A program made the position numbers and the translations under genes. A stretch of 64,000 nt of DNA from Kitasatospora cinereorecta (GTDB lineage: Bacteria > Actinomycetota > Actinomycetes > Streptomycetales > Streptomycetaceae): assembly GCF_024172095.1 (NCBI RefSeq), contig NZ_JAMZDX010000003.1:567001-631000 (forward strand), read 5' to 3'. Below, piece by piece: positions 1-8,885 of the stretch (the first letter of the stretch is position 1; each line of letters starts with the position of its first letter). The notes below the pieces were generated by a model. That model did not search any database, was not told the DNA's origin, and was given only the letters and a program-made list of their open reading frames with translations.

Positions 1-2
1 AG

Positions 3-1295
<1,293 letters not shown>

Positions 1296-1330
1296 TCACA
1301 CCCGGGTAGGCCGACCAAGTAGAGAAGAAG

Positions 1331-1375
1331 AAGAGGAGTGGGCATCCCCCGACCTGGGGGGTGCCCACTCCTCTT
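1331..1375. terminator. Strong bidirectional hairpin terminator
   Basis: A 20-bp stem (1331-1350 with 1356-1375, one G-T pair) closes a 5-nt loop. The left arm starts with AAGAGGAG and the right arm ends CTCCTCTT, giving a short pyrimidine tail. It separates the glycine-rich secretion protein from the convergent DUF427 gene and could stop transcription both ways. Confidence 0.85.
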
Positions 1376-1389
1376 TGAACATCCCCCGA

Positions 1390-2145
1390 TCAGGAGAACC
1401 GGGTGCGCGGCCGCTCCTGGAGCACGTCGTCGACGTACAGGTCGACCTTCTCGTCGTAGAAGGCGACCAGTCCGGCGATCTTCTGGCTCTCCGGGAAGGG
1501 GGAGCGGTACGTCCAGGCGATGTCGGGGTGCCAGGTGTCGCCGATGTGGACCGACAGGTGTTCGGCGGTGCCCTTGTAGGGGCAGTGGGTGGTGCGGGTG
1601 CCCGGGCCGAGCAGGTCGCGCCGGAGGTCGGTGGCCGGCAGGTAGTAGCGGGTGGGCAGCCCGGTCTCGAAGAGCAGCCGTGGCGCGCGGGACTCGGCGA
1701 GTACGGTGCCGTCGAGCTCCACCCGGACGGTTCGGGAGGACGCCAGGATGTCGATCCGGGTGTACGGGTCGCGGGGGTGGGTGAAGACCTCCTCGTCCTC
1801 CTCGAACCAGGCGTCCATCGCCTTCCAGTCGAAGCGGACCAGGTCGCGCAGCGGCTCGGCGGGGGAGTTCTCGTACCGCCAGGCGGCGTCCTCGGCGATC
1901 CGGCCGCCGGCGGCGACGGTGAACAGGCGGGAGTCGCCGAGGCGCGGGCGGTGCGAGCTGCGGCCCGAGGCGGTGAGCAGCTCCATCCGGACGTCGGCGA
2001 GCGGGAAGTAGTAGGCGGGGAAGGCCGGGTGCTCCCAGACCATCACCGCGTTCACGGAGTCGACGACGGGCAGGCCGCCGAGGTAGGCGCGGATCCGCTT
2101 GCGACAGGGCTCGATCCGCAACGCCAGGGGTGTGGACGGACTCAT
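1390..2145 (-). CDS. DUF427 domain-containing protein
   Basis: This 251-residue protein carries two tandem DUF427-type modules. One is near residues 20-110 (WEHPAFPAYYFPLADVR) and the second near 140-235 (LFETGLPTRYYLPATDLR). Proteins of this family are beta-rich, common in actinomycetes and of no firmly known biochemical role. The start is ATG at 2145 (MSPSTPLALRIEP). The frame stays open further upstream, but that extension would run into the tRNA-Cys gene, so it is rejected. The gene ends 15 bp from the hairpin terminator it shares with the convergent gene to its left. Confidence 0.85.
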   Translation of the reverse strand: MSPSTPLALRIEPCRKRIRAYLGGLPVVDSVNAVMVWEHPAFPAYYFPLADVRMELLTASGRSSHRPRLGDSRLFTVAAGGRIAEDAAWRYENSPAEPLRDLVRFDWKAMDAWFEEDEEVFTHPRDPYTRIDILASSRTVRVELDGTVLAESRAPRLLFETGLPTRYYLPATDLRRDLLGPGTRTTHCPYKGTAEHLSVHIGDTWHPDIAWTYRSPFPESQKIAGLVAFYDEKVDLYVDDVLQERPRTRFS

Positions 2146-2257
2146 GCCAGGTCCAACGACCTGGCGGCCGGATTCATTTCTGGCACCGGCGCCGGGAATT
2201 CGGAAATGCCGAACAACCGGTCGCGGAATTCGGTCGCGACCGGTCATTCGGATGCGG

Positions 2258-2329
2258 AGGCCATGACGGGAATCGAACCCGTGTAAACCGTTTTGCAGAC
2301 GGTTCCCTGATCCACTCGGGCACACGGCC
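2258..2329 (-). tRNA. tRNA-Cys (anticodon GCA)
   Basis: The 72-nt gene folds as a class I tRNA. The acceptor GGCCGTG pairs with CATGGCC (one G-U pair). The anticodon stem ACCGT/ACGGT holds loop CTGCAAA with GCA at 2296-2294. The T arm is ACGGG-TTCGATT-CCCGT and the discriminator is U. CCA is not encoded. A cysteine-rich short gene lies 48 nt upstream on the same strand, probably in the same transcript. Confidence 0.95.
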
Positions 2330-2377
2330 GGGGACGGAAGCGGGCCTCGGCGGCCCGTCCGGAAGGGGTGGTTGTGC

Positions 2378-2470
2378 TCAGGCGCAGCAGGCGCAACAGG
2401 CGCAACACGAACAGCGGGGACAGGAGGCACAGGTGCGGGGCGCTGCGAAGGCCACCGTCTTCCTGTTCAT
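2378..2470 (-). CDS. 30-residue cysteine-rich peptide upstream of tRNA-Cys
   Basis: ATG at 2470 opens a 30-residue peptide, MNRKTVAFAAPRT followed by CASCPRCSCCACCACCA. Nine of the last 17 residues are cysteine, encoded by five TGT and four TGC codons although this genome strongly prefers C-ending codons. An AGGAG ribosome site lies six bases before the ATG, so translation is credible. The stop is 48 nt from the 5' end of tRNA-Cys on the same strand. The intervening bases can form a GC hairpin (outer GGAC/GTCC, inner GGGCC/GGCCC). Two readings are possible. It may be a cysteine-sensing leader, by analogy with the polycysteine short ORFs known as attenuators in mycobacteria. It may instead be a small metal- or thiol-binding peptide. 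I recognise no named family. Confidence 0.7.
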   Translation of the reverse strand: MNRKTVAFAAPRTCASCPRCSCCACCACCA

Positions 2471-2515
2471 TGCCGACTCCTGTCGTCGTTCGCCGTCGTT
2501 GTCGTTGCTGAATTC

Positions 2516-2545
2516 ATCGTGGCGCATCCGGCCCCGCGACGTCAA
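2516..2545 (-). promoter_or_regulatory. Putative sigma-70-type promoter for the Cys-rich peptide and tRNA-Cys
   Basis: On the minus strand TTGACG (2545-2540) and CACGAT (2521-2516) are 18 nt apart. They would start transcription near 2509, leaving a leader of about 40 nt before the AGGAG and ATG of the cysteine-rich peptide. The -35 is good and the -10 moderate. Confidence 0.5.
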
Positions 2546-2608
2546 TATCCGAATATGAATTCCGCGTGTCGTGATGTGTTACGGTCGGATCAGGCGGTCG
2601 AACCCGCT

Positions 2609-2648
2609 CCGGACGAGGTGCGTCGTACCCGGCACGACAAGACGACGC
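2609..2648 (+). promoter_or_regulatory. Guanidine-III riboswitch (ykkC-III)
   Basis: The segment contains, in order, CCGGACGAGGTGCG, TCGTACCCGG, a variable CACG and ACAAGACGACGC. This is very close to the guanidine-III (mini-ykkC-III) aptamer as I remember it from Thermobifida. GCGTCGT pairs with ACGACGC, and CCGG at 2609-2612 can pair with CCGG near the internal loop to make the pseudoknot. It lies 38 nt before the start of a Gdx/SugE-type exporter, the usual target of guanidine riboswitches. Bound guanidinium is expected to switch the exporter on. Confidence 0.85.
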
Positions 2649-2670
2649 AGTAGCTGCAACGACTACTGCG
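2646..2670 (+). promoter_or_regulatory. Hairpin overlapping riboswitch and ribosome binding site (expression platform)
   Basis: CGCAGTAG (2646-2653) pairs with CTACTGCG (2663-2670) around a 9-nt loop. The left arm shares CGC with the aptamer closing stem, and the right arm ends on the first G of the GGAGG (2670-2674). Aptamer stem and this hairpin therefore compete. That fits control of translation initiation in which ligand binding frees the ribosome site. Confidence 0.6.
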
Positions 2671-2685
2671 GAGGTGTCTGTCGTC

Positions 2686-3000
2686 ATGGCCTGGATGGTC
2701 CTGATCGTCGCGGGTGTGCTGGAGACCGTGTGGGCGGTGGCCCTGGAGGCCACCAAGGGGTTCTCCCGGCCGCTGCCGACGGCGGTGTTCGCGGCGGCGC
2801 TGGCGCTCTCGATGGGCGGGCTGGCGTACGCGATGCGGACGATCCCGCTGGGGACGGGCTACGCGGTGTGGGTGGGCATCGGCGCGGTCGGCACCGCGCT
2901 GTACGGGATGCTCGCGCTCGGGGACGCGGTGACGGTGGCCCGGATGAGCTGTCTGGTGCTGATCCTCGGCGGGGTGGTGGGACTCAAGGTGCTGCACTGA
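2686..3000 (+). CDS. gdx: SMR-family guanidinium exporter Gdx/SugE
   Basis: This 104-residue, four-helix small multidrug resistance protein aligns closely with E. coli SugE/Gdx: MAWMVLIVAGVLETVWAV at the N-terminus, TAYAVW-like TGYAVWVGIGAVG in helix three, and VVGLKVLH at the end. Glu13, the proton- and substrate-coupling residue of the family, is present. It works as an inner-membrane antiporter dimer that exports guanidinium ion in exchange for protons. ATG at 2686 was chosen because it matches the family N-terminus. GTG at 2674 overlaps the GGAGG ribosome site. The guanidine-III riboswitch immediately upstream supports a true guanidinium exporter rather than a broad drug pump. Confidence 0.9.
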   Translation: MAWMVLIVAGVLETVWAVALEATKGFSRPLPTAVFAAALALSMGGLAYAMRTIPLGTGYAVWVGIGAVGTALYGMLALGDAVTVARMSCLVLILGGVVGLKVLH

Positions 3001-3098
3001 CCGAACCCTGGTGCCCGGGTCCTAAGCCTGAAGGGGGAGGCCGGGTTCCGCCCGGAGGTCAGGAGCAATTCGACCGGTCGGCACTTACGATGTTGGGC

Positions 3099-4550
3099 AT
3101 GACCACCACCTCTCCCACCCAGGTCGGCAGTCCGTCCGCGATGCCCGAACCGGACACCGGCGGCGTGCTGAGCGGCCCGTACCGGGCGCTGACGCTGGGC
3201 ATCGTGTCGGTGGTGCTGCTGCTGGCGTTCGAGGCGACGGCGGTGAACACGGCGATGCCGGTGGCCGCCCGCCAACTGCACGGTCTCGGCCTGTACGCCT
3301 TCGCGTTCTCCGGCTACTTCACCACCACGCTGTTCGCGCTGGTGGTGTCCGGGCAGTGGTGCGACCGGCGCGGGCCGCTGGCACCGCTGTTCACCGGCAT
3401 CGCGGTGTTCGGGGCGGGGCTGGTGACGGCCGGGACGGCGGCCTCCATGTGGCTGTTCGTGGCCGGCCGGGCGATCCAGGGGCTCGGCGGCGGGCTGGTG
3501 ATCGTGGCGCTGTACGTGGTGGTCGGCCGGGCGTTCCCCGAACGGCTGCGGCCGTCCGTGTTCGCCGCCTTCTCGGCAGCCTGGGTGCTGCCCTCGATCC
3601 TCGGTCCGCTGATCTCCGGCGCGGTGACCCAGCACCTGGGCTGGCGCTGGGTGTTCCTGGCGGTGCCGGTGCTGATCCTGCTGCCGCTGGCGGTGATGGG
3701 CCCGGCGCTGCGCCGTTCGGAGCGGGCCCGGAAGCAGTCCCGGGACCGGCTGGACCCGCAGCCGTACGACCGCGGGCGGACCGTCGGTGCGGCGATGGCG
3801 GCGCTGGGTGCCGGGCTGCTGCAGTACGCGGGTCAGCGGCGGGACGCGGTCGGGCTGCTGCTGGCGGTGGCCGGGGCAGCGCTGCTCGGTCCGGCGGTGG
3901 TCCGGCTGCTGCCGGCGGGGACGCTGCGGGCGGCCCGCGGGCTGCCGACGGTGATCCTGCTGCGCGGGGTGGCGGCGGGTGCGTTCTTCGCGGCCGAGGC
4001 GTTCGTGCCGCTGATGATGGTGACCCAGCGCGGGCTCTCGCCGACGCTGGCCGGCCTGACGCTGACCCCGGGAGGGCTGGCCTGGGCGCTGGGGTCGTGG
4101 CTGCAGGGCAGGCCGGGGGCGGAGAAGCACCGGGACGCGCTGATCCGGCTGGGTTTCGTGCTGACCGCGGTGGCGATCGCGGGGGCGGCGCTGGTGCTGG
4201 TCCCGGCGGCGCCGACCTGGACCGCGGCGGTCGCCTGGGCGGTCGGCGGGGTCGGGATGGGGCTCGCGGTGGCGAGCATCAGCGTGCTGATGATGAAGCT
4301 GTCGACGCCGGAGGAGACCGGCGCCAACTCGGCGGCGCTGCAGCTGAGCGACGCGCTCGGGAACGTGCTGCTGATCGGCCTCGCGGGCGTGCTGTTTGCG
4401 GCGCTGGGCGGCGGCTCGCTGGCCGCCGCCCAGAGCGGGCCGACGCCGGTGGCGCCGTTCGCGGTGATCTTCCTGGTGATGACCGGGGTGGCGCTGGTGG
4501 GCGCGGCGGTCTCCGGCCGGACGTCGGTCCGTCCGGCCGCCCGAACCTAG
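3099..4550 (+). CDS. MFS transporter, DHA2 (drug:H+ antiporter) type
   Basis: The 483-residue membrane protein has a short hydrophilic N-terminus and then many hydrophobic helices, consistent with 12-14 spans. MFS hallmarks are GQWCDRRG in the loop between helices 2 and 3, and GRAIQGLGGG (residues about 125-135) followed by a second-domain repeat. It probably exports a small hydrophobic compound; the substrate cannot be told from sequence. No ribosome site precedes ATG 3099. TACGAT at 3086-3091 is a good -10 placed to give a leaderless mRNA. ATG at 3090 is an in-frame alternative. Confidence 0.85.
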   Translation: MTTTSPTQVGSPSAMPEPDTGGVLSGPYRALTLGIVSVVLLLAFEATAVNTAMPVAARQLHGLGLYAFAFSGYFTTTLFALVVSGQWCDRRGPLAPLFTGIAVFGAGLVTAGTAASMWLFVAGRAIQGLGGGLVIVALYVVVGRAFPERLRPSVFAAFSAAWVLPSILGPLISGAVTQHLGWRWVFLAVPVLILLPLAVMGPALRRSERARKQSRDRLDPQPYDRGRTVGAAMAALGAGLLQYAGQRRDAVGLLLAVAGAALLGPAVVRLLPAGTLRAARGLPTVILLRGVAAGAFFAAEAFVPLMMVTQRGLSPTLAGLTLTPGGLAWALGSWLQGRPGAEKHRDALIRLGFVLTAVAIAGAALVLVPAAPTWTAAVAWAVGGVGMGLAVASISVLMMKLSTPEETGANSAALQLSDALGNVLLIGLAGVLFAALGGGSLAAAQSGPTPVAPFAVIFLVMTGVALVGAAVSGRTSVRPAART

Positions 4551-4577
4551 GCCGGGCGGGGCCAGGACCGGACCGGG

Positions 4578-5921
4578 TCAGGACGAGACGTGGGCGGCCG
4601 AGGCCCGCGCGCTCGCCGCTCCCGACGGTGCGCCGGACGCCCCACCCGCCGACGCGCCCGCCGGGGCGGAGGCCACCGGGCCGCCGAGGAAGGTCCCCCA
4701 GCCGCCCGCCGGCGACTCGCCGGGGGCGAGCGAGGTGAGCTTCTTCAGCACGGCCGGGTCCTGCGCCTCCAGCCACTGCACCAGCTGGCGGAAGGAGACC
4801 AGTCGGACCTCGGGCTTGTCCGCGATCGTCTTGATCACCTCCTCGACGGCGTTCATGTAGATGCCGCCGTTCCACTGCTCGAAGTGGTTGCCGATGATCA
4901 TCGGGGCGCGGTTGGAGTTGTAGGCGCGCTCGAAGCCGGCCAGGTAGGCGTCGCGGGCCTGGTTCTGCCAGAAGCCGTACTTGCTCGGGTCGCCCTTGGT
5001 GTTGTTGCCGGACTGGTTGTACATGATGTTGTAGTCCATCGAGAGCACCTGGAAGCTGTGCCCGGGGAACGGGACGGACTGCAGCGGCATGTCCCACAGG
5101 GCGCCGCCGGCGAACTTCTGCGGCCAGACCTGGAGGCCGCCGGGGCCGCTGCTGTCGTACTTCCAGCCGCGCTTGGCGGCGGTCGGCAGCAGGCCGCGCT
5201 GGCCCTCCAGGCAGGGGGTGCGGCCGCCGATGAGCTCCTTGCGGTAGTCGAAGGGGAGCGCCGGCAGGTCGGTGTGGCCGGTGTTGGTCCGCCAGTTCAT
5301 GACGAAGTTCATCGCCTGCTCGATCTCGCTGTCCCAGTCCTCGGGGGACCACTTTCCGCCGCCGTTGGGGCCGCAGAAGTGTCCGTTGAAGTGGGTGCCG
5401 ATCTCGTGGCCCTCCAGCCAGGCGTCGCCGACCTGCTGGATGGTGTCGCGGACGTGGTCGTCGCTGAGGTAGCCGATGTCGGATGCGCCGACCGGGTGCT
5501 GCGGCGGGCGGTAGAGCGTCTTCTTGGACTCCGGCAGGGTGTAGATGCCGGAGAGGAAGAAGGTCATCGAGGCCTTGTGGTCCTTGGCCAGTTGGCGGAA
5601 CCGGCTGAACAGCTTGTTGTCCAGCTCGCCGGCGCCGTCCCAGGAGAAGACCACGAACTGCGGCGGCCGCTCGCCGAGGCCCAGCTGGTCGGGCTTGGGC
5701 TGATTGGGCTGCGGTCCGGTGTCGGAGGTCGAGCCGTCACCGATCAGGGTGGCGGGCGGCTTGGGGGTCGCGGAGGGACTGGTGGCGGCCATGCCCGAGG
5801 CCGGTGCGGGCGGGCCGGCCTGTTCGCCTCCCTTGCCGGTGGTCGTGGCGCAGCCGGCCGCCAGGGTGGCGGCGGTCGCCGCTCCGGCGGCCAGCAGGGT
5901 CCGGCGGGAGAGGGCGTCCAT
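4578..5921 (-). CDS. Tat-type lipoprotein, polysaccharide deacetylase-like
   Basis: The 447-residue protein starts MDALSRRTLLAAGAATAATL, a twin-arginine signal that ends in a lipobox (LAAGC, Cys about residue 24), so it is probably a Tat-exported, membrane-anchored lipoprotein. Residues about 90-400 resemble carbohydrate esterase family 4. FVVFSWDGAG carries the acidic residue and HEIGTHFNGH the metal-binding histidines, while a further histidine near the end is in IIGNHFEQW. It may remove acetyl groups from cell wall or extracellular glycans. The C-terminal 40 residues are a low-complexity Ala/Gly/Ser tail. It converges on the MFS gene with 27 bp between. Confidence 0.75.
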   Translation of the reverse strand: MDALSRRTLLAAGAATAATLAAGCATTTGKGGEQAGPPAPASGMAATSPSATPKPPATLIGDGSTSDTGPQPNQPKPDQLGLGERPPQFVVFSWDGAGELDNKLFSRFRQLAKDHKASMTFFLSGIYTLPESKKTLYRPPQHPVGASDIGYLSDDHVRDTIQQVGDAWLEGHEIGTHFNGHFCGPNGGGKWSPEDWDSEIEQAMNFVMNWRTNTGHTDLPALPFDYRKELIGGRTPCLEGQRGLLPTAAKRGWKYDSSGPGGLQVWPQKFAGGALWDMPLQSVPFPGHSFQVLSMDYNIMYNQSGNNTKGDPSKYGFWQNQARDAYLAGFERAYNSNRAPMIIGNHFEQWNGGIYMNAVEEVIKTIADKPEVRLVSFRQLVQWLEAQDPAVLKKLTSLAPGESPAGGWGTFLGGPVASAPAGASAGGASGAPSGAASARASAAHVSS

Positions 5922-5956
5922 GTCTCACATCCATTGGCCAGGGGCGGTCATGCAGC

Positions 5957-5982
5957 TCGGTACGTCAACTCGGTAAGTCAAC
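5957..5982. repeat. Two adjacent 13-bp direct repeats in the divergent promoter region
   Basis: TCGGTACGTCAAC (5957-5969) is followed directly by TCGGTAAGTCAAC (5970-5982), one mismatch. The pair lies 36-61 bp upstream of the polysaccharide deacetylase-like start, in the 313-bp gap shared with the DUF2156 operon. Head-to-tail copies at this spacing suggest binding by a regulator. Nothing else in the gap looks like a gene. Confidence 0.6.
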
Positions 5983-6234
5983 CGCTCAGACAGTGTGGTG
6001 ATCTGATGAACTGATCGATAAGCCTGTCCGCGGGAGTCGCGCCCAGCATGGCACGACGGGGCGCGCGGCGCAGGTAAGCGCGGCTTGCGGCGCGGGTGAC
6101 GGGCGGTACGCCCGGGCGACGCTCACCTGTTCGGATCAGGTGGCCGGCCGCAGCGGTGGCGCACCGGGATGAACCGGCGTCAGCTGGGGAGACGGCCCCG
6201 CCGCCCGCCGCAGCCCCGGAGGTACCCGCCCGCC

Positions 6235-8832
6235 ATGTGGCAGTCGCTGCTCGACGCGTACCGCGAGCGGATCGTCGAGACCGGCCGCGAGCCGCTCTTC
6301 CTGCTGCTGCTCGGCCTGATCCTCTCCTTCCTGTTCATCCGCTTCAGCGTGCGGATGATCCGCCGCGGCACGTCCTGGTGGCCGGGCAACGTCACCCCGG
6401 GCGGGCTCCACATCCACCACGTGGTGTTCGGTCAGGCCCTGCTGCTGATCTGCGGGATCTCGGCGTTCGCGATCCGCGGCGACGGCGGCCAGTGGTGGAA
6501 CCTGCTGGGCTTCGGCTTCGGCGTCGGCTGCGGTCTCGTGCTGGACGAGTTCGCCCTGGTGCTCCACCTGGAGGACGTCTACTGGAGCGAGCAGGGCCGC
6601 ACCTCGGTGGACGCGGTGGTGCTCGCGGTCGCGATGATCGGCCTGCTGCTGATCGGCGAACTGCCGCTCGGCGGCTTCACCCGCCACCCGAGCGGGTCCG
6701 AGCTGGTGGGCGCCGCGTTCCTGCTCCTGCTGGTCGTCGTCGCCCTGCTCAAGGGCAAGATCTGGACCGGCCTGTTCGGCCTGATGCTCTGGCCGCTGGC
6801 GCTGGTCGGCGCCGTCCGGCTGGCCCGCCCGGCCAGCCCGTGGGCCCGCTGGCGCTACCGCTCGCGCCCCCGCCGGCTGGCCCGCGCCGAGCGCCGCGAG
6901 GACCGGATCCACCGCCGGCTGGTGGCCGCCAAGACCTGGACGTACGACCTGGTGGCCGGCACCCCCGACCTGGCCGCCGAACTCGCCCCGCCCGAGGCCG
7001 AGGTGCCCGAGCCGGCCCCGCCGGTCCCCGCGCTGCCGGACCTGGTCGAGCCGTGGGAGCCCGGCCCGATGCCGGCCTGGCGGCAGCGGTGCGCGGCGGG
7101 CGCCGTCTGGTACCTCAAGGTCGCCACCGCCCTCAATGTGCTGGGCGCCCTGATCGAGCCCTTCCGCGATCAGGTGAAGCGGGCCAACCAGGGCCAGTTC
7201 TTCACCCCGGTGCTGCTCACCTCCGGCTTCACCGCCGGCCTGCTCGCCGGCCTGCTCGCGGTCATGCTGCGCCGCCGCAAGCGCGCGGCCTGGCTGATCA
7301 CCACCACCGTGGTCGCCGGCTACTCCGCGGTCTTCGTGCTGGCCATGTTCTCCGCCGACTACCGCACGCACCCGTTCAACTGGATCTCCGCCACCCTCAC
7401 CGTCGGCCTGCTGGCCGCCCTGCTGCTGGGCCGGGACGCCTTCCGGGTGCGCGGCGAGCGCGGCAACGTGGTCACCGCGCTGGCCGTCCTGCTGCTCGGC
7501 GGCACGCTGGTGGTGGTGATCGGCGCCGCGGTGGTCCGGCTCACCTACCCCGAGACCCCGCCCGCCTGGGGCGACGCCATGGTCTACGTGCTGCTGCGGC
7601 TGTTCACCCTCTCGGGGCTGTTCGACTACGCCAACGTGGACGTCCCCGGCTGGGTCGACCTCGGCATCAACGTGCTCGGCGCCGCGGTGATGCTGATGGC
7701 CCTGCGGATGCTGCTGCGCTCCGCCCACGGCCGGATCCAGCAGAGCCCCGAGGACGAGCGCCGGCTGCGCGAACTGCTGGAGCGGCACGGCGCCCGCGAC
7801 TCGCTCGGCTACTTCGCGCTCCGCCGCGACAAGGCGGCCTGCTGGTCGCCCTCCGGCAAGGCCGCGGTGCTCTACCGGGTGGTGTACGGCGTGGCGCTGG
7901 CCTCCGGCGACCCGGTCGGCGACCCGGAGGCCTGGCCGCAGGCGATCGAGGCCTGGCACGAGCAGGCCAGGGCGCACGCCTGGATCCCCGCCGTCACCGG
8001 AGCCGGCGAGCAGGGCGGCACGGTGTACGCCCGGGTGGCCGGCCTGAAGGCGCTGCAGTACGGCGACGAGGCGGTGGTCCAGGTCGACGGCTTCACCCTG
8101 GAGGGCCGCTCGATGCGTACCCTGCGTCAGACGTACAACCGGGTGCGCAAGGCGGGCTACCGGGCGGTGGTGCGCCGGATGGGGGAGATCCCCGAGCCCG
8201 AGCTGGCCCGGCTGGTGGTGCTCGCCGACGCCTGGCGGCACGGCCGGACCGAGCGCGGCTACTCGATGGCGCTCGGCCGGATCGGCGACCCGGGCGACGC
8301 CGACTGCCTGCTGGTCGAGTGCCGCGACGAGAACGACCGGACGGCCGCCCTGCTCACCTTCGTGCCCTGGGGCGCGCACGGGCTCTCGCTCGACCTGATG
8401 CGCCGTGACCGGGAATCCGACAACGGCCTGGTGGAGTTCCTGGTCAGCGAGCTGCTGCTGCGCGCCCGGGCCGGAGAGGTGGCGGTCACCCGGATCTCGC
8501 TGAACTTCGCGATGTTCCGGGAGGCCTTCGAGCAGGGCGGCCGGCTCGGCGCCGGGCCGGTGCTCCGGCTGTGGCGCACCGTGCTGCGGTTCTTCTCCCG
8601 CTGGTGGCAGCTGGAGTCGCTCTACCGGGCCAACGCCAAGTACCTGCCCAGCTGGGAGCCGCGCTACGTGCTGTACGAGAAGACCTCCGAGCTGCCGGCC
8701 ATCGCCGCGGCCAACGCGGCGGCCGAGGGCTTCCTGACCCGCCCCCGGCTGCCCAGCGTCCGCTCGCTGCGCCGCGCCCGGAGCGCGCCTGACACCGCCT
8801 CACCCGCCCGGAGCCGCCCGGATGCCGCCTGA
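6235..8832 (+). CDS. Membrane DUF2156 protein, aminoacyl-phosphatidylglycerol synthase-like
   Basis: The 865-residue protein has a polytopic N-terminal half with an unusual HIHH motif at residues 59-62, a cytoplasmic Pro-rich loop, and more helices up to about residue 500. A DUF2156 domain then spans about 510-830 (GDPVGDPEAW, LRQTYNRVRKAGY, SLDLMRRDRESDNGLVEFL). DUF2156 is the GNAT-like catalytic module of MprF/LysX enzymes that move an amino acid from tRNA to phosphatidylglycerol. That role is plausible but not proven here. ATG 6235 is preceded by GGAGG 12 bp upstream. It heads an apparent operon with the sortase, esterase and second DUF2156 genes. Confidence 0.8.
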   Translation: MWQSLLDAYRERIVETGREPLFLLLLGLILSFLFIRFSVRMIRRGTSWWPGNVTPGGLHIHHVVFGQALLLICGISAFAIRGDGGQWWNLLGFGFGVGCGLVLDEFALVLHLEDVYWSEQGRTSVDAVVLAVAMIGLLLIGELPLGGFTRHPSGSELVGAAFLLLLVVVALLKGKIWTGLFGLMLWPLALVGAVRLARPASPWARWRYRSRPRRLARAERREDRIHRRLVAAKTWTYDLVAGTPDLAAELAPPEAEVPEPAPPVPALPDLVEPWEPGPMPAWRQRCAAGAVWYLKVATALNVLGALIEPFRDQVKRANQGQFFTPVLLTSGFTAGLLAGLLAVMLRRRKRAAWLITTTVVAGYSAVFVLAMFSADYRTHPFNWISATLTVGLLAALLLGRDAFRVRGERGNVVTALAVLLLGGTLVVVIGAAVVRLTYPETPPAWGDAMVYVLLRLFTLSGLFDYANVDVPGWVDLGINVLGAAVMLMALRMLLRSAHGRIQQSPEDERRLRELLERHGARDSLGYFALRRDKAACWSPSGKAAVLYRVVYGVALASGDPVGDPEAWPQAIEAWHEQARAHAWIPAVTGAGEQGGTVYARVAGLKALQYGDEAVVQVDGFTLEGRSMRTLRQTYNRVRKAGYRAVVRRMGEIPEPELARLVVLADAWRHGRTERGYSMALGRIGDPGDADCLLVECRDENDRTAALLTFVPWGAHGLSLDLMRRDRESDNGLVEFLVSELLLRARAGEVAVTRISLNFAMFREAFEQGGRLGAGPVLRLWRTVLRFFSRWWQLESLYRANAKYLPSWEPRYVLYEKTSELPAIAAANAAAEGFLTRPRLPSVRSLRRARSAPDTASPARSRPDAA

Positions 8833-8885
8833 GGGCGGCGCGGATTGACTGGACCGGAGTGCGATCAAGCAAAGGAGCGCGGGCG

